A DNA stretch of 64,000 nt from Hymenobacter sedentarius (GCF_001507645.1 NZ_CP013909.1:2170001-2234000), one strand, 5' to 3'; shown: positions 25,256 to 33,859, numbered from the stretch's first letter. Program-made: numbers and translations. Notes: generated from the letters alone by a model not told the origin.

Positions 25256-25404
25256 GTGGCTGTTGCAGAACTCGCCAAGATGCTCCGCTGCCCGGTTAGT
25301 CCTGCCTCAAGTCCTCTATAAAGCATGCGGTGCCTCCTTTTTAGCCGTGCTCGACTCCGTCGGCTCGCTTAAGATTCACCGTTGGCGAGTTCTGCAACAG
25401 CCAC
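25256..25404. mobile_element. MITE-like element, copy D (149 bp)
   Basis: Ends GTGGCTGTTGCAGAACTCG and CGAGTTCTGCAACAGCCAC (19-bp perfect inverted repeat). It is flanked by GACC on both sides, an exact 4-bp direct repeat. The left flank (25,229-25,255) and right flank (GACCGTTTTCTTAAAC, 25,405-25,420) are the two halves of one interspersed motif. Confidence 0.78.
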
Positions 25405-25509
25405 GACCGTTTTCTTAAACCAAAGCGGACGCAACCCCCTTACCTCATTGGTGCGCTTCTTTGTGCTGCTCTCCTCCGACGCTCCTAGGTGCTTACGCCC
25501 ACGAATGCG

Positions 25510-25902
25510 ATGAAATACGTTGGCTTTCTTCAGCAGCACGACCCCTGCCTCGTGGCGGAAGACTTGCTGGCGTTGCCCGGCGGCTCACCCTCGCCGGGAG
25601 CAGAGGAAGAGTTGGCCGTGGTTACCTGCCACCAGCAACGGGCAGTGCTCGTGTTCGGGTGGATGCATTACGTTTCCGACGCCCAGACCGGGGAGATTAT
25701 TGCTCCGCACGTCTATTACACCGACGGCGAGTGGGTATGGCCGTCGTATTTGCTCCATTACCTTGGCACGCGGAATCTGGGGGCGCATTACGCCGGTTTT
25801 GTAGCGCATGCAGGCAGTTGCCGGTCGGTAAGGGTGTCGAAAGCAGCCGAGGCGGCGATTGAGGAACAACTCATTCGTCTGTTTCAACCATCCATTGAGT
25901 GA
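25510..25902 (+). CDS. Hypothetical protein
   Basis: A 130-residue soluble protein of unknown family from ATG 25,510; GTG 25,489 is an alternative start. Notable parts are HDPCLVAEDLLALPGG, GWMHYVSDAQTGEIIAPHVYYTDGEWVWPSYLLHYL and a charged C-terminal helix (KAAEAAIEEQLIRLF). No signal peptide or membrane segment. It lies immediately after the repeat-rich gap, and an interspersed motif follows its stop. Its coding status rests on typical codon use and a sensible soluble composition. Confidence 0.55.
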   Translation: MKYVGFLQQHDPCLVAEDLLALPGGSPSPGAEEELAVVTCHQQRAVLVFGWMHYVSDAQTGEIIAPHVYYTDGEWVWPSYLLHYLGTRNLGAHYAGFVAHAGSCRSVRVSKAAEAAIEEQLIRLFQPSIE

Positions 25903-25906
25903 TTTC

Positions 25907-25922
25907 GACCCTTTAGGTAGAC
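25907..25922 (+). repeat. Interspersed motif, copy at 25.9 kb
   Basis: GACCCTTTAGGTAGAC preceded by GATTTC, between convergent genes. The right half is weak. Confidence 0.45.
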
Positions 25923-25977
25923 GAGCCACGAAGGCAAAAGCCACAAGGTGCCCGTTGCTGCTCGGAAACGAGCGGCG

Positions 25978-27723
25978 CTAGTGCGGCGGCACGACGGACC
26001 CCGCCAACGGGGTATCGGCCCACTGCCAGGCCACCGCCAGCGCCTGCTTGGTGTGTTGCGCCCGCGTGGTTTGGCCGGCCGCCAGCTGCGCTTGGTAGAG
26101 TCCGGACAAGGCCCAGCCGTTGCGCGGCAAGCGCGCCAGGTCTTGCTCGTACACGGCGATGGCCTCCGGGTAGCGCCGGGCCGCGAGCAGGACGGGCCCG
26201 AGCTGGTGGCGTACCGAAAAGAACCAGTCCGGCGGTTCGTTGTACTTGAGCTGGTCTTCCAAGGCGACCGCTTCGCGCAGCACCGCAATGCTCTGCGGGT
26301 AGCGGCCCTGGCGATACAGGATGGTTCCTTCCAGCTCGCGTTGAGCGATGGCCAGGACGGCGTGCATGGAGTTGATGCCAAAGATAATGCCCCGCAGGGC
26401 CGCCGTGTCCCGCGCCAGCCGGCGCAGGTGCGCCAGTTCCCGCCGGGCCCGGGGCAAGTCCTGTTTGCCAGCCCAGGCCATGCCCCGGGCGTAGCGGCGC
26501 AGGGCCTCCGGGTAGACCAGCGTGGTGTCGAAGTTGGTCATAGCCAGCACCTGGTCCCAGCGCCCAAACTTCACGGCCACGTTGTAGGGAATGGTGTAAA
26601 AGTGCTGCAGCGAGGGGCCCAGCACCGGGTCTTTCAGCAAGGGCTTGCTCACGTGGTCCGCCAGCTGGGCGGCGCTTTGCAGCGCACGGCGGCTGGCGCC
26701 TTCGAGCGTGGCGGTGGCCGTCAGAAAGTGGTAGTTGTGCGGGTGGTAGGCCAGCGGGTACGCGCCCTGGGCGTGGCAGGCTGCGGTGTAGGTGCTATCG
26801 GCTTGCAGGGCGCGCAGGTTGGCCAAGGTGCCCTGATGGTAGGCCCCCGTGCGGATGTAGGTGTGCGAGGGCATGTGCAGCAAGTGGCCGGCGCCCGGCA
26901 CCAGACGCATCAGGCGCTGGGCACTGGCGTTGGCCGCCTCGGGATGCGCCGAGGCCTCGGTGGCGTGGATGTAGAAGTGGTTGGCCCCGGCGTGCTGGGG
27001 GCTGCGCCGCAGCACGTGCTCCAAGGTGGTGATGATTTCCGCCGTCCACGGCCGGGGCTGGCCGTTCTGCTGCCAGAGGTCCCAGGGGTGCAGGTCCATC
27101 AGGGCCTCGGCGTAGAGGACGCCCACGTCGGGGTCCTCGGGAAATTGTCGGTAGACGCCGCCGAGCGCCGCGGCGTAGGCGCGGTCGTAGGCGGCGCGGT
27201 CGGGCACCGGGGTGGGCGGGTAGCGCCGGGCCAAGGCCGCAATCAACGCCTGCTCGCGGGGGGTGGCCCGGGCGGCCAGGCGCTGGGCTCGCTGCACGGC
27301 GCGGTAGGCCCGGGCAAAGTTATCGGCCTCCATGCCGGCGTTGTAATTGGGCCCCAGCACGTAGGCAAAGCCCCAGTAGGCCATCGCACAGGTCGAATCC
27401 TGGCGCGTGGCTTCGTGAAACGAGCGGGCGGCTTCGGCGTGGTTGAAGCCGTAAGCCAGCATGAGGCCCTGCCGAAAGTAAGCCACGGCCGCCGGCTGCA
27501 GCGAGCTAATGGCCATCGTCAGGCCCGTAAGGCCGGGCAGCAGCGGGGCTTTTTGGCCCGTGGTGTACCACGCGGTATCGGCCGTGACGGGAGCCACGCA
27601 GCTGGTTACGGTCAGGGGTTGGACCCTGGGGGGCGCGGCCGGGCGGCCCGCCGGCGGCTGGGAGGAACAGCCGGTTAGCAGCGCCAGCGCTGCCAGTCCC
27701 GGGTCGATGCGATGGAGCGTCAT
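25978..27723 (-). CDS. TPR-repeat lipoprotein
   Basis: A 581-residue protein with an N-terminal lipoprotein signal (ALALLTGCSS, Cys about 19). The chain is built of tetratricopeptide-like helix pairs: AVAYFRQGLMLAYGFNHAEAARSFHEA, CAMAYWGFAYVLG, and YPQSIAVLREAVALEDQLKY near the end. The NAHYNFHATEAS-like segment here reads GANHFYIHATEAS, followed by LVPGAGHLLHMPSHTYIRTG, a His-rich signature common to this large uncharacterised TPR family. It is probably anchored in the outer membrane or periplasm; function unknown. Single gene. Confidence 0.8.
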   Translation of the reverse strand: MTLHRIDPGLAALALLTGCSSQPPAGRPAAPPRVQPLTVTSCVAPVTADTAWYTTGQKAPLLPGLTGLTMAISSLQPAAVAYFRQGLMLAYGFNHAEAARSFHEATRQDSTCAMAYWGFAYVLGPNYNAGMEADNFARAYRAVQRAQRLAARATPREQALIAALARRYPPTPVPDRAAYDRAYAAALGGVYRQFPEDPDVGVLYAEALMDLHPWDLWQQNGQPRPWTAEIITTLEHVLRRSPQHAGANHFYIHATEASAHPEAANASAQRLMRLVPGAGHLLHMPSHTYIRTGAYHQGTLANLRALQADSTYTAACHAQGAYPLAYHPHNYHFLTATATLEGASRRALQSAAQLADHVSKPLLKDPVLGPSLQHFYTIPYNVAVKFGRWDQVLAMTNFDTTLVYPEALRRYARGMAWAGKQDLPRARRELAHLRRLARDTAALRGIIFGINSMHAVLAIAQRELEGTILYRQGRYPQSIAVLREAVALEDQLKYNEPPDWFFSVRHQLGPVLLAARRYPEAIAVYEQDLARLPRNGWALSGLYQAQLAAGQTTRAQHTKQALAVAWQWADTPLAGSVVPPH

Positions 27724-27939
27724 GGGGGTAGGGCCTAAAGGGATGGGTGCGGGTTCGGCCCGCCAACTGGCGAGGCTGGGCGGCCGGCATGCCCGTAAGC
27801 CCCCACGTAAGCGAAACGGAGACGAACTCGGGCGCGCCAGCCTGAAAAACAGGATGATAAGTTAAGATAAATCCTCCGGCATTGCAAGTTTTTTCGGCCG
27901 CACCGGCGCTCATATTGCGAACCCAGAGTACCCCGGCAC

Positions 27940-27973
27940 CGCCGCCACGCCCGCGGCCGCGGGCGTGGCGGCG
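27940..27973. repeat. Perfect 34-bp GC-rich palindrome
   Basis: Two 17-nt arms, CGCCGCCACGCCCGCGG and its exact reverse complement, meet with no spacer. It would form a cruciform or, as RNA, a very stable hairpin. It is 217 bp upstream of the TPR lipoprotein start and has no U-tract, so it is not an ordinary terminator. Confidence 0.8.
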
Positions 27974-28103
27974 TTCGCCCCCTGACCCGAGGGAGGGCCA
28001 GGTGAGCAGGCGCACCTACGTGGTTGTTCTCCCGGTAAGCACCAACAAATCCCTGCGGCTCGCTCACTGCGCATGGGTAAGCTATTCGCTCCGTTCGCTT
28101 TTC

Positions 28104-28121
28104 GCACCGTTTGACTGAACT
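28104..28121 (+). repeat. Interspersed motif, copy at 28.1 kb
   Basis: GCACCGTTTGACTGAACT preceded by TCCGTTCGCTTTTC, again in the longer form. Confidence 0.55.
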
Positions 28122-28321
28122 GTCGCAGGGAGTGAGTGCAAGTCACCTGGCGCGGACGGGCGTCGGCGTGGCCTGAAAGACCTGTTAACGTGCACGCCCC
28201 GCAGGTCCATCGGGTACGGCACAGAGGAACGTATTTTCGAAGTAGTTTGCCCGTTCAAAGCTCAACTTTCCCTTTAATTAATTCCACTTCCGCGCAGGGC
28301 TGGCGGTGTGGTTCAGTCCCC

Positions 28322-28612
28322 ATGCGCTACTTGTTGTTGCTGGCCACCGGTTGTTCACTTTTTTGGGCCGCGCTCCTTCTCGCCTTAACCGCTTGTACGA
28401 GCCCCCGGCCAACGTGCCGCTGCCCGCGGATGAGTTGGAGTTCCGCCCCCCGCTAACCCACCCCTTCCGGCTGGCCACGCCCACGCCGCTGACCTGGGTG
28501 ACCACCCGTTTCGACTCGCTGCCACACCCCAGTTCCCGCTTCGACCTGGCCCGACTCCCGGCTACTCCGCTGGACGTGGGCAGCCCGCCCCCCTCCGAGC
28601 TCCCCTGCCGCA
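28322..28612 (+). pseudogene. Frame-disrupted 5' part of the propeller histidine kinase gene
   Basis: ATG 28,322 opens a signal peptide (MRYLLLLATGCSLFWAALLLALTAC) in one frame. From about 28,385 coding resemblance moves to the next frame (LYEPPANVPLPADELEFRPPLTHPF, RFDSLPHPSSRFDLARLPATPLDVG). Near 28,605, in a C-run (CTCCCCTG), it moves again to a frame reading FDLGRFPVTTYRLAHIPKIK. It returns to the frame of the downstream gene at about 28,750. These pieces match the exported spacer usually found before the propeller in such sensors. The gene has therefore suffered several indels, or the assembly contains errors. Confidence 0.6.
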
Positions 28613-31600
28613 ATGGTCCTTCGACCTGGGCCGGTTCCCGGTTACGACCTACCGGCTGGCCCACATCCCGAAAATCAAAATGGGAGCCCCGATTTCCCCG
28701 CTGGGGCGGCCGCGCAAAATAAAGGCGAACCTGCCGATGCGGCCGGGGCCGCGGCCGCCAACGTGCTGCGGGTCGGGCAGGAACAAGGGTTGACGGGCAC
28801 GACGGTGTCCTCGCTGTGCCCAGACCCGACGACCGGCGCTATGTGGATTGGCACCGACCAGGGCCTGAGCTGCTTCGACGGTCATTACTGTGAGACGTAC
28901 ACCGTCACCCAAGGCCTAAGTACCAACCAAGTCACCCAGGTCTTTCTCGACAGCCAGGGGCGCCTCTGGGTCAGCCACTCGGGTTTCGCGGTGGACGTGC
29001 TGGACCGGCGCCGCGGCACCGTGCATCACCTCTCGGGTTACTACGGCCTGACGGGCAACCGGGCCAGTACCTTTCTGGAAGATGCGCAGGGACGCGTATG
29101 GATTGCCCACAACAATGGGGTCGACGTGGTGAACCTAGCGGCCGGCACCGTGCAAAACCTGACCCCGGCCATTGGCTGGGGCTCCCACACGGTGAACACG
29201 CTCTACCGCGACCGCCACGGACGCCTGTGGCTGGGCGGCAACCGCAACCGGCTGCTGCTACTCGACCCCGCCCGCGGCACAGCCCAGCGAGTGGTGCTGC
29301 CCGCCCCCGCCAGCGACATCCTGCAGGTGGCGGAAGACTCGCGTGGGCGCTTGTGGCTGGGCACGGGCGGGCAAGGCCTGTACATCATCGACGAAAAACT
29401 GGGCCTTATCCAGCGGTTGACCACCCGGCAGGGGCTGAGCCACAACTGGGTAACGAGTCTGGCCCAGGGCCTGGGTCAGCGAATGTTCTTGGGCACCGGC
29501 GGCGGCGGAGTAGACGAGTACGACGGCGATCACCACACCCTCAAGCCCCTGCGCGTCGACCAAGGGGGGCTCAGCTCCAACCTGGTGGCGAGTATGTATT
29601 TCGCCCGCGACGGGCAGCTGTGGGTGGGCACCAGCGGCAAAGGAATAAACTTGTACCGGACTTTTTTTTCCGCGCGGCAACTCAGCCGGCAGCAGGGCCT
29701 GCCCGGTCGCGGGGCCCCGTACTATGCCCTGGCCGAAGACGGCCAGGGTCGGGTCTGGGCGGGCTCGCAAGGCGACGGCCTCGACGTGCTGGACCCGGCA
29801 CGCGGCCAGCAGTGGCACCTGGGCAAAGCCCAGGGATGGCCCGACTCCAGCGTGGGGGTGCTCTGCCGCGACCACCGGGCCCGCTTGTGGGTGGGCGGCA
29901 GCCGCCAGCTCAACGTGGTGGACACCCGCCAAGGCCGCCTCACCCGCCTCACCGACACCTTGGGAGTCATCACCGCCCTAATGGCAGACCGGCAGGGGCG
30001 CCTGTGGGTGGGCGGGGTGGCCGGCCCCACGGTACTCGACGAGCGGCAGGGCACCGTCCGGTATACCAACTTTCGGCGCGGTCTGATATCCAACTTCTTC
30101 TTCGCCTTTGCGCAGGACCACCGCGGGCAGGTGTGGTGCGGCTCCGACAATGGGCTGGCCATCGTCAGTGCCGATGGCCGGAGCGTGCGCTTGGTTGCCA
30201 ACCCCTTCGGCCCTGGCAAAAACTGGATTACCTGCCTGCTGGAGGACGCGGACGGCAACATGTGGGTGGGAACAGCGGGTCGTGGCCTACACCGATTCAA
30301 CGCCGCCACCGACCGGCTGACTTCGTTTTCACTAGCCAACGGCCTTTCCGACCTGCACATCGCGTCGCTCCAGGAGCGCGACGGCTGTCTCTATGTGGGC
30401 ACGGCCAAAGGCCTGACGGTGGTCACGCCCGTCGTGGCGCACGCGCGCGCCACGACGCCCGCATGGCGCTTGGTTTCCTACGACAAGCCCGAGGAGTTTG
30501 CCTTTGTCGATTTTACGCCGGGCGTGCTGCTGGCCCGCACCGGCACGCTGTGGTGGGGCGTCTCGGACGTACTGGCAACCCTGGGCACGCCCCGAACCGA
30601 CCTGCACGCACCCACCACCCGCCTCACCGCGTTGGACTTGATGGAACAGCCCCAAGACTTTGGCCCCCGCCTGCCCAAGGGGCCGGTCGTCGAGGGGGTG
30701 CGTTGGGAAGGCCAGCAAGCGGGGGGCGCCCTGCCAACCCAGCTGTCGCTGCCCTTCAACCGCAGCCACGTCACGTTCCATTTCGTGAGCAACCGGCTGG
30801 ACAACCTGGCCAAAGTCCGCTACCGCTACTTGCTGGAAGGCAACGACGAGCACTGGAGCGACATCACCGACCAGGCCAGTGCCGATTACCGCAACTTGGC
30901 GCCGGGCCGCTACACGTTCCGGGCCAGCAGCAAGGGCCTGCACGGTTCCTGGGGTCCGCCCACCGCCTTTGCGTTCACGGTGCGGCCCCCTTGGTGGCGC
31001 ACGTGGGGGGCGTACCTGCTGTACCTGCTCGGTCTGAGCGCCTTAAGGTGGTCCGGCGTCAGCTACCGGTCCCGGCGCCTGCGGGCAGAAAATGCGGCGC
31101 TGGAAGCCACGGTCACGCAGCGGACCACCGCCTTGCACCGGTCCCTGCAGGAACTGCGGGTGGCGCAAAACCAACTCGTGCAATCCGAAAAAATGGCCGC
31201 TCTCGGCGAGCTAACGGCCGGCATTGCCCACGAGATTCAAAACCCCCTCAACTTCGTCAACAACTTTGCCGACGTATCGGCCGAGTTGGTTGCCGAGCTG
31301 CGCGAGGAACGAGCCAAAGGGACGGCCGGGGACGCCGGCTTGGAGGAAGAACTTTTAGATGACTTAACGCAAAACCTAGGCAAAATCGGCGCCCACGGGC
31401 GCCGGGCCGCAGGTATCGTCAAGGGCATGCTCGAGCACAGTCGCACCATCACTGGCGAACGCGTCTCTACCGACTTGAATCGTTTGGCCGACGAATACCT
31501 GCGCCTGGCTTACCAGGGCCTGCGGGCCAAGGACAAAAGCTTCAACGCCACCCTGAATACCGAGTTCTTAGCGGACTTGCCGTTCGTGACCGTCGTGGGG

Positions 31601-31957
31601 GCCGACGTGGGCCGGGTCTTGCTCAACCTGTTCACCAACGCTTTTTATGCCGTGCGCCAGCGCCAGCAGCAAGGCGAGCCCGGCTACCAGCCCCAGGTCG
31701 GCGTGCGCACCGTACTGCTGCACCAACAGGTGCAGATTCAAGTAACGGACAACGGCATGGGCATGAGTGAGGCCGTGCAGGCGAAAATCTTCCAGCCCTT
31801 TTTCACCACCAAGCCCACGGGCGAGGGCACGGGCCTGGGACTCTCCCTGAGCCATGACATCGTCGCCCAGGGACACGGCGGTAATTTGTCAGTGGAGAGC
31901 CAAGAAGGCCAAGGCGCCACCTTCTATGTGAATCTGCCCCTGAACGGCCCGACTTGA
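28613..31957 (+). CDS. Two-component propeller sensor histidine kinase
   Basis: A continuous frame of 1114 residues, but its first 45 or so are probably out of the ancestral frame; family similarity begins at NVLRVGQEQGLTGTTVSSL (about residue 48). Two seven-bladed-type propellers follow, with repeats such as GAMWIGTDQGLSCFDG, GRLWLGGNRNRLLLLD and GQLWVGTSGKGINLY up to about residue 660. A Y_Y_Y domain (YRYLLEGNDEHWSD...NLAPGRYTFRASS) ends near 810, one transmembrane helix lies at about 810-825, then a coiled coil, H-box with His about 873, N-box, DNGMGM and GEGTGLGLSLS. Such sensors often read periplasmic glycan breakdown products, but no regulator domain or gene is attached. Without a proper signal peptide in frame, export of the sensor is doubtful. 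Confidence 0.85.
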   Translation: MVLRPGPVPGYDLPAGPHPENQNGSPDFPAGAAAQNKGEPADAAGAAAANVLRVGQEQGLTGTTVSSLCPDPTTGAMWIGTDQGLSCFDGHYCETYTVTQGLSTNQVTQVFLDSQGRLWVSHSGFAVDVLDRRRGTVHHLSGYYGLTGNRASTFLEDAQGRVWIAHNNGVDVVNLAAGTVQNLTPAIGWGSHTVNTLYRDRHGRLWLGGNRNRLLLLDPARGTAQRVVLPAPASDILQVAEDSRGRLWLGTGGQGLYIIDEKLGLIQRLTTRQGLSHNWVTSLAQGLGQRMFLGTGGGGVDEYDGDHHTLKPLRVDQGGLSSNLVASMYFARDGQLWVGTSGKGINLYRTFFSARQLSRQQGLPGRGAPYYALAEDGQGRVWAGSQGDGLDVLDPARGQQWHLGKAQGWPDSSVGVLCRDHRARLWVGGSRQLNVVDTRQGRLTRLTDTLGVITALMADRQGRLWVGGVAGPTVLDERQGTVRYTNFRRGLISNFFFAFAQDHRGQVWCGSDNGLAIVSADGRSVRLVANPFGPGKNWITCLLEDADGNMWVGTAGRGLHRFNAATDRLTSFSLANGLSDLHIASLQERDGCLYVGTAKGLTVVTPVVAHARATTPAWRLVSYDKPEEFAFVDFTPGVLLARTGTLWWGVSDVLATLGTPRTDLHAPTTRLTALDLMEQPQDFGPRLPKGPVVEGVRWEGQQAGGALPTQLSLPFNRSHVTFHFVSNRLDNLAKVRYRYLLEGNDEHWSDITDQASADYRNLAPGRYTFRASSKGLHGSWGPPTAFAFTVRPPWWRTWGAYLLYLLGLSALRWSGVSYRSRRLRAENAALEATVTQRTTALHRSLQELRVAQNQLVQSEKMAALGELTAGIAHEIQNPLNFVNNFADVSAELVAELREERAKGTAGDAGLEEELLDDLTQNLGKIGAHGRRAAGIVKGMLEHSRTITGERVSTDLNRLADEYLRLAYQGLRAKDKSFNATLNTEFLADLPFVTVVGADVGRVLLNLFTNAFYAVRQRQQQGEPGYQPQVGVRTVLLHQQVQIQVTDNGMGMSEAVQAKIFQPFFTTKPTGEGTGLGLSLSHDIVAQGHGGNLSVESQEGQGATFYVNLPLNGPT

Positions 31958-32139
31958 CATGAGGTGAAGCAGGGGTGCGGAGCTGCTGCTGGCCCCGCCA
32001 GGGCGCAACGGGTTTGCCCATGCTGCCGAACTGGGGTAGCTGGGCTACTGAGCGAATTTGCGCGGCGGATGCGCGGGTACACTGGGGTGGCCATTGGCTG
32101 GGGTTCAAGGACCGGCCGCACTTTGAGGTGTAGGGTGGA

Positions 32140-32172
32140 AACAAGCGGGCCAATGCGGTCCGCTCGTTATTT
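32140..32172 (+). terminator. Probable terminator of the propeller kinase gene
   Basis: AACAAGCGG and CCGCTCGTT form a 9-bp stem with one mismatch, followed by ATTTCATTT. The arm CCGCTCGTT is shared with the terminator at 9186-9221. Confidence 0.5.
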
Positions 32173-32228
32173 CATTTAGGCCATTTACATGGACGAATGG
32201 CTTCTGCACCAAGCATAGGCTTTCGGAC

Positions 32229-33095
32229 TTATTTCTCTGCGTACACTTCCGTTAGCTGCTTCGTCAGATACGTAAAAGCACGCGGAAGGTCCGCACCCGG
32301 GGTGGTGGTATTGCCCTCAATAAAAATAGGGCCGTGGTACTTCGCCTTTCTCAACGCCCTGAGATACGGTTTAAAATCATCGCCCTGCACGCCCGGGTAG
32401 GTGCGGTTTTCTTTTTCTGCAATTTCGCAGTGCACCAGTAAGTCTTTGGCATCGATGATGCTTTGCGGCGACTCGCCCTCGCGCATCATGTGAAAGATGT
32501 CCGCGTTCAGTCGGAAGTTGGGATGGTTGACGGCCCGCACGACCGCCGCCGTGGACGTGAGCGTGAGCAGAAAATTCGTTTCGGCCGTTTCAAGGCTTTC
32601 AATGGCAATCATGATTCCGTGTTTTTGGGCCGCTACCGCCAATTGGCGGCATAAGACCACAAAATCGGCTTGGGCCTTCTGCGCATCGTAGCCGTCCGGA
32701 ATCCGGCGTGCGCCCCCGCTGCCCAAAACGACGAGAGGGATCCGGGCTTGGTGGGCTCTCGCAAAAACACTGTCGGCATAGGCCACCACCCGGGCATCGT
32801 TCACGTTCGGCCCCGCGATTTTCATGTTGCCGGTAAAGAGCACATTGCAGAGGTATACTTTGCACTTCGCCTTTTTTATCCGGGCCAGGTTTCGCCGGAA
32901 CTGCTCCTCCGGTAAGGCCGGCGAAATCGTTCGGCTCACGGTTTCCCCGAGCAGCCGGAAACCGCTGGCGTAAACCAGGCTGTCCCGATTCAGTGGGGCC
33001 ACCACGCCGAGCTGCGGAAGGTCCTCTTTGCGGGGGGCAAAGCTGAGCAATGCTGTAAGCCCACCGAAAAGTACCAGCAGGGGTGTGAATTTCAT
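32229..33095 (-). CDS. Secreted TIM-barrel sugar isomerase/epimerase-like protein
   Basis: A 288-residue protein of the xylose-isomerase-like TIM-barrel family. ATG 33,095 gives a signal peptide (MKFTPLLVLFGGLTALLSFA), so it is exported; the frame from 33,179 includes an improbable leader. Conserved parts include YLCNVLFTGNMKIAGP, PLVVLGSGGARRIPDGYD and the likely metal-binding segments IAIESLETAE, LNADIFHMMREGE, LVHCEIAEKENRTYPGV and PIFIEGNT. Exported members of this family occur in Bacteroidota beside Gfo/Idh and DUF1080 genes and have been linked to keto-sugar conversion. Here it stands 3 kb outside the pectin locus, so a link is possible but unproven. Confidence 0.82.
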   Translation of the reverse strand: MKFTPLLVLFGGLTALLSFAPRKEDLPQLGVVAPLNRDSLVYASGFRLLGETVSRTISPALPEEQFRRNLARIKKAKCKVYLCNVLFTGNMKIAGPNVNDARVVAYADSVFARAHQARIPLVVLGSGGARRIPDGYDAQKAQADFVVLCRQLAVAAQKHGIMIAIESLETAETNFLLTLTSTAAVVRAVNHPNFRLNADIFHMMREGESPQSIIDAKDLLVHCEIAEKENRTYPGVQGDDFKPYLRALRKAKYHGPIFIEGNTTTPGADLPRAFTYLTKQLTEVYAEK

Positions 33096-33277
33096 GGAGC
33101 AGTGGTGTGTAGGTGAGTCGTATAATAAAAGCGGGGCGTAGCAAGCAACCTCGGTCAGCGGGGGCGGTTGACGAAGCAATCATACGGGCAATATAGGTGC
33201 GCCATGCCTGGCTGCAAGCACAAATCCTCCTATTTTTGAACAGGCCGTGCCAGAATGGCCCACCACCGGGCCAGGGG

Positions 33278-33610
33278 TTAGTACTGAAACATTTCCTGCA
33301 AGCGCTCGCAGACAGCCTGGGCCGTGGCCTTGGGCAGCACGCCCAAGAGGCGCACCAACCGCGTCTTGTCCACGGACCGCACGTGGTCGAGCGCGACCTG
33401 GCCCTCCTGGCCCTGGAAGGTGCAGTCCACCCGCGAGGGGTAGTCGCGCCGGGTGCTGGTGAGCGCGGCAATCGTGACCGTGCGCAGGTAGCGGTTCATC
33501 TCGTCGGGGGAGACCACCACGCAGGGGCGGGTCTTGTTGATTTCGCTGCCCTGGGTCGGGTCGAGGTTGACGAGCCACACCTCGAAGCGCAGCACGCCTA
33601 CCACCGCCAT
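33278..33610 (-). CDS. mazF: MazF/PemK-type mRNA interferase toxin
   Basis: A 110-residue toxin cutting single-stranded RNA at short sequence motifs. The start at 33,610 gives MAVVGVLRFEVWLVNLDPTQGSEINKTRPCVVV, the canonical MazF N-terminus, in which the R of KTRPCVVVS is the conserved catalytic base region. LRTVTIAALTSTRRDYPSRV and LDHVRSVDKTRLVRLLG complete the fold. It overlaps the antitoxin gene by 13 bp (ATGGCGGTGGTAG), indicating coupled translation. Confidence 0.93.
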   Translation of the reverse strand: MAVVGVLRFEVWLVNLDPTQGSEINKTRPCVVVSPDEMNRYLRTVTIAALTSTRRDYPSRVDCTFQGQEGQVALDHVRSVDKTRLVRLLGVLPKATAQAVCERLQEMFQY

Positions 33611-33855
33611 TCGCTTTCCTCGAAGTCGTCGGCGAAGCCTTCCAGCAGCTCTCCCTCCGGCGTTTGCCCTTGGGCAATGGCGTGCTGAAAGCGCGCGTCC
33701 CAATCTTGGCGGCGGGGCGGGGCCACCGGGGTGATGAGCAGGCCCTCGGGAGTGGGCCGCAGGTCGACCTCCCCAGCCAAGTGATACTGCTGCAGTAACT
33801 TCTTGGGCAGCACAATCCCCTGGGAATTGCCCACCCGAATCAGGCGCGTGTTCAT
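33598..33855 (-). CDS. mazE: MazE-type antitoxin (AbrB fold)
   Basis: An 85-residue antitoxin. The first half is a swapped-hairpin AbrB/SpoVT DNA-binding domain (NTRLIRVGNSQGIVLPKKLLQQY), the second half an acidic toxin-neutralising tail (GELLEGFADDFEESEWRW). It comes first in the pair, the normal mazEF order. It should repress its own promoter with MazF as co-repressor; the inverted repeat at 33,860-33,888 is the likely operator. Confidence 0.92.
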   Translation of the reverse strand: MNTRLIRVGNSQGIVLPKKLLQQYHLAGEVDLRPTPEGLLITPVAPPRRQDWDARFQHAIAQGQTPEGELLEGFADDFEESEWRW

Positions 33856-33859
33856 AACT

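Larger units (their letters stand above)
27724..28321. other. Intergenic region with a large GC palindrome
   Basis: About 600 bp between divergent genes. It holds the perfect palindrome at 27,940-27,973, an interspersed motif at 28,104-28,121 and no supported gene. Promoters of both flanking genes must lie here but no TAnnTTTG box is convincing. Confidence 0.5.

Noticed and set aside
25948..27678. 576-codon open frame antisense to the TPR lipoprotein gene
   Set aside because: Repetitive Gly/Val/Arg composition and complete overlap with a well-supported gene.
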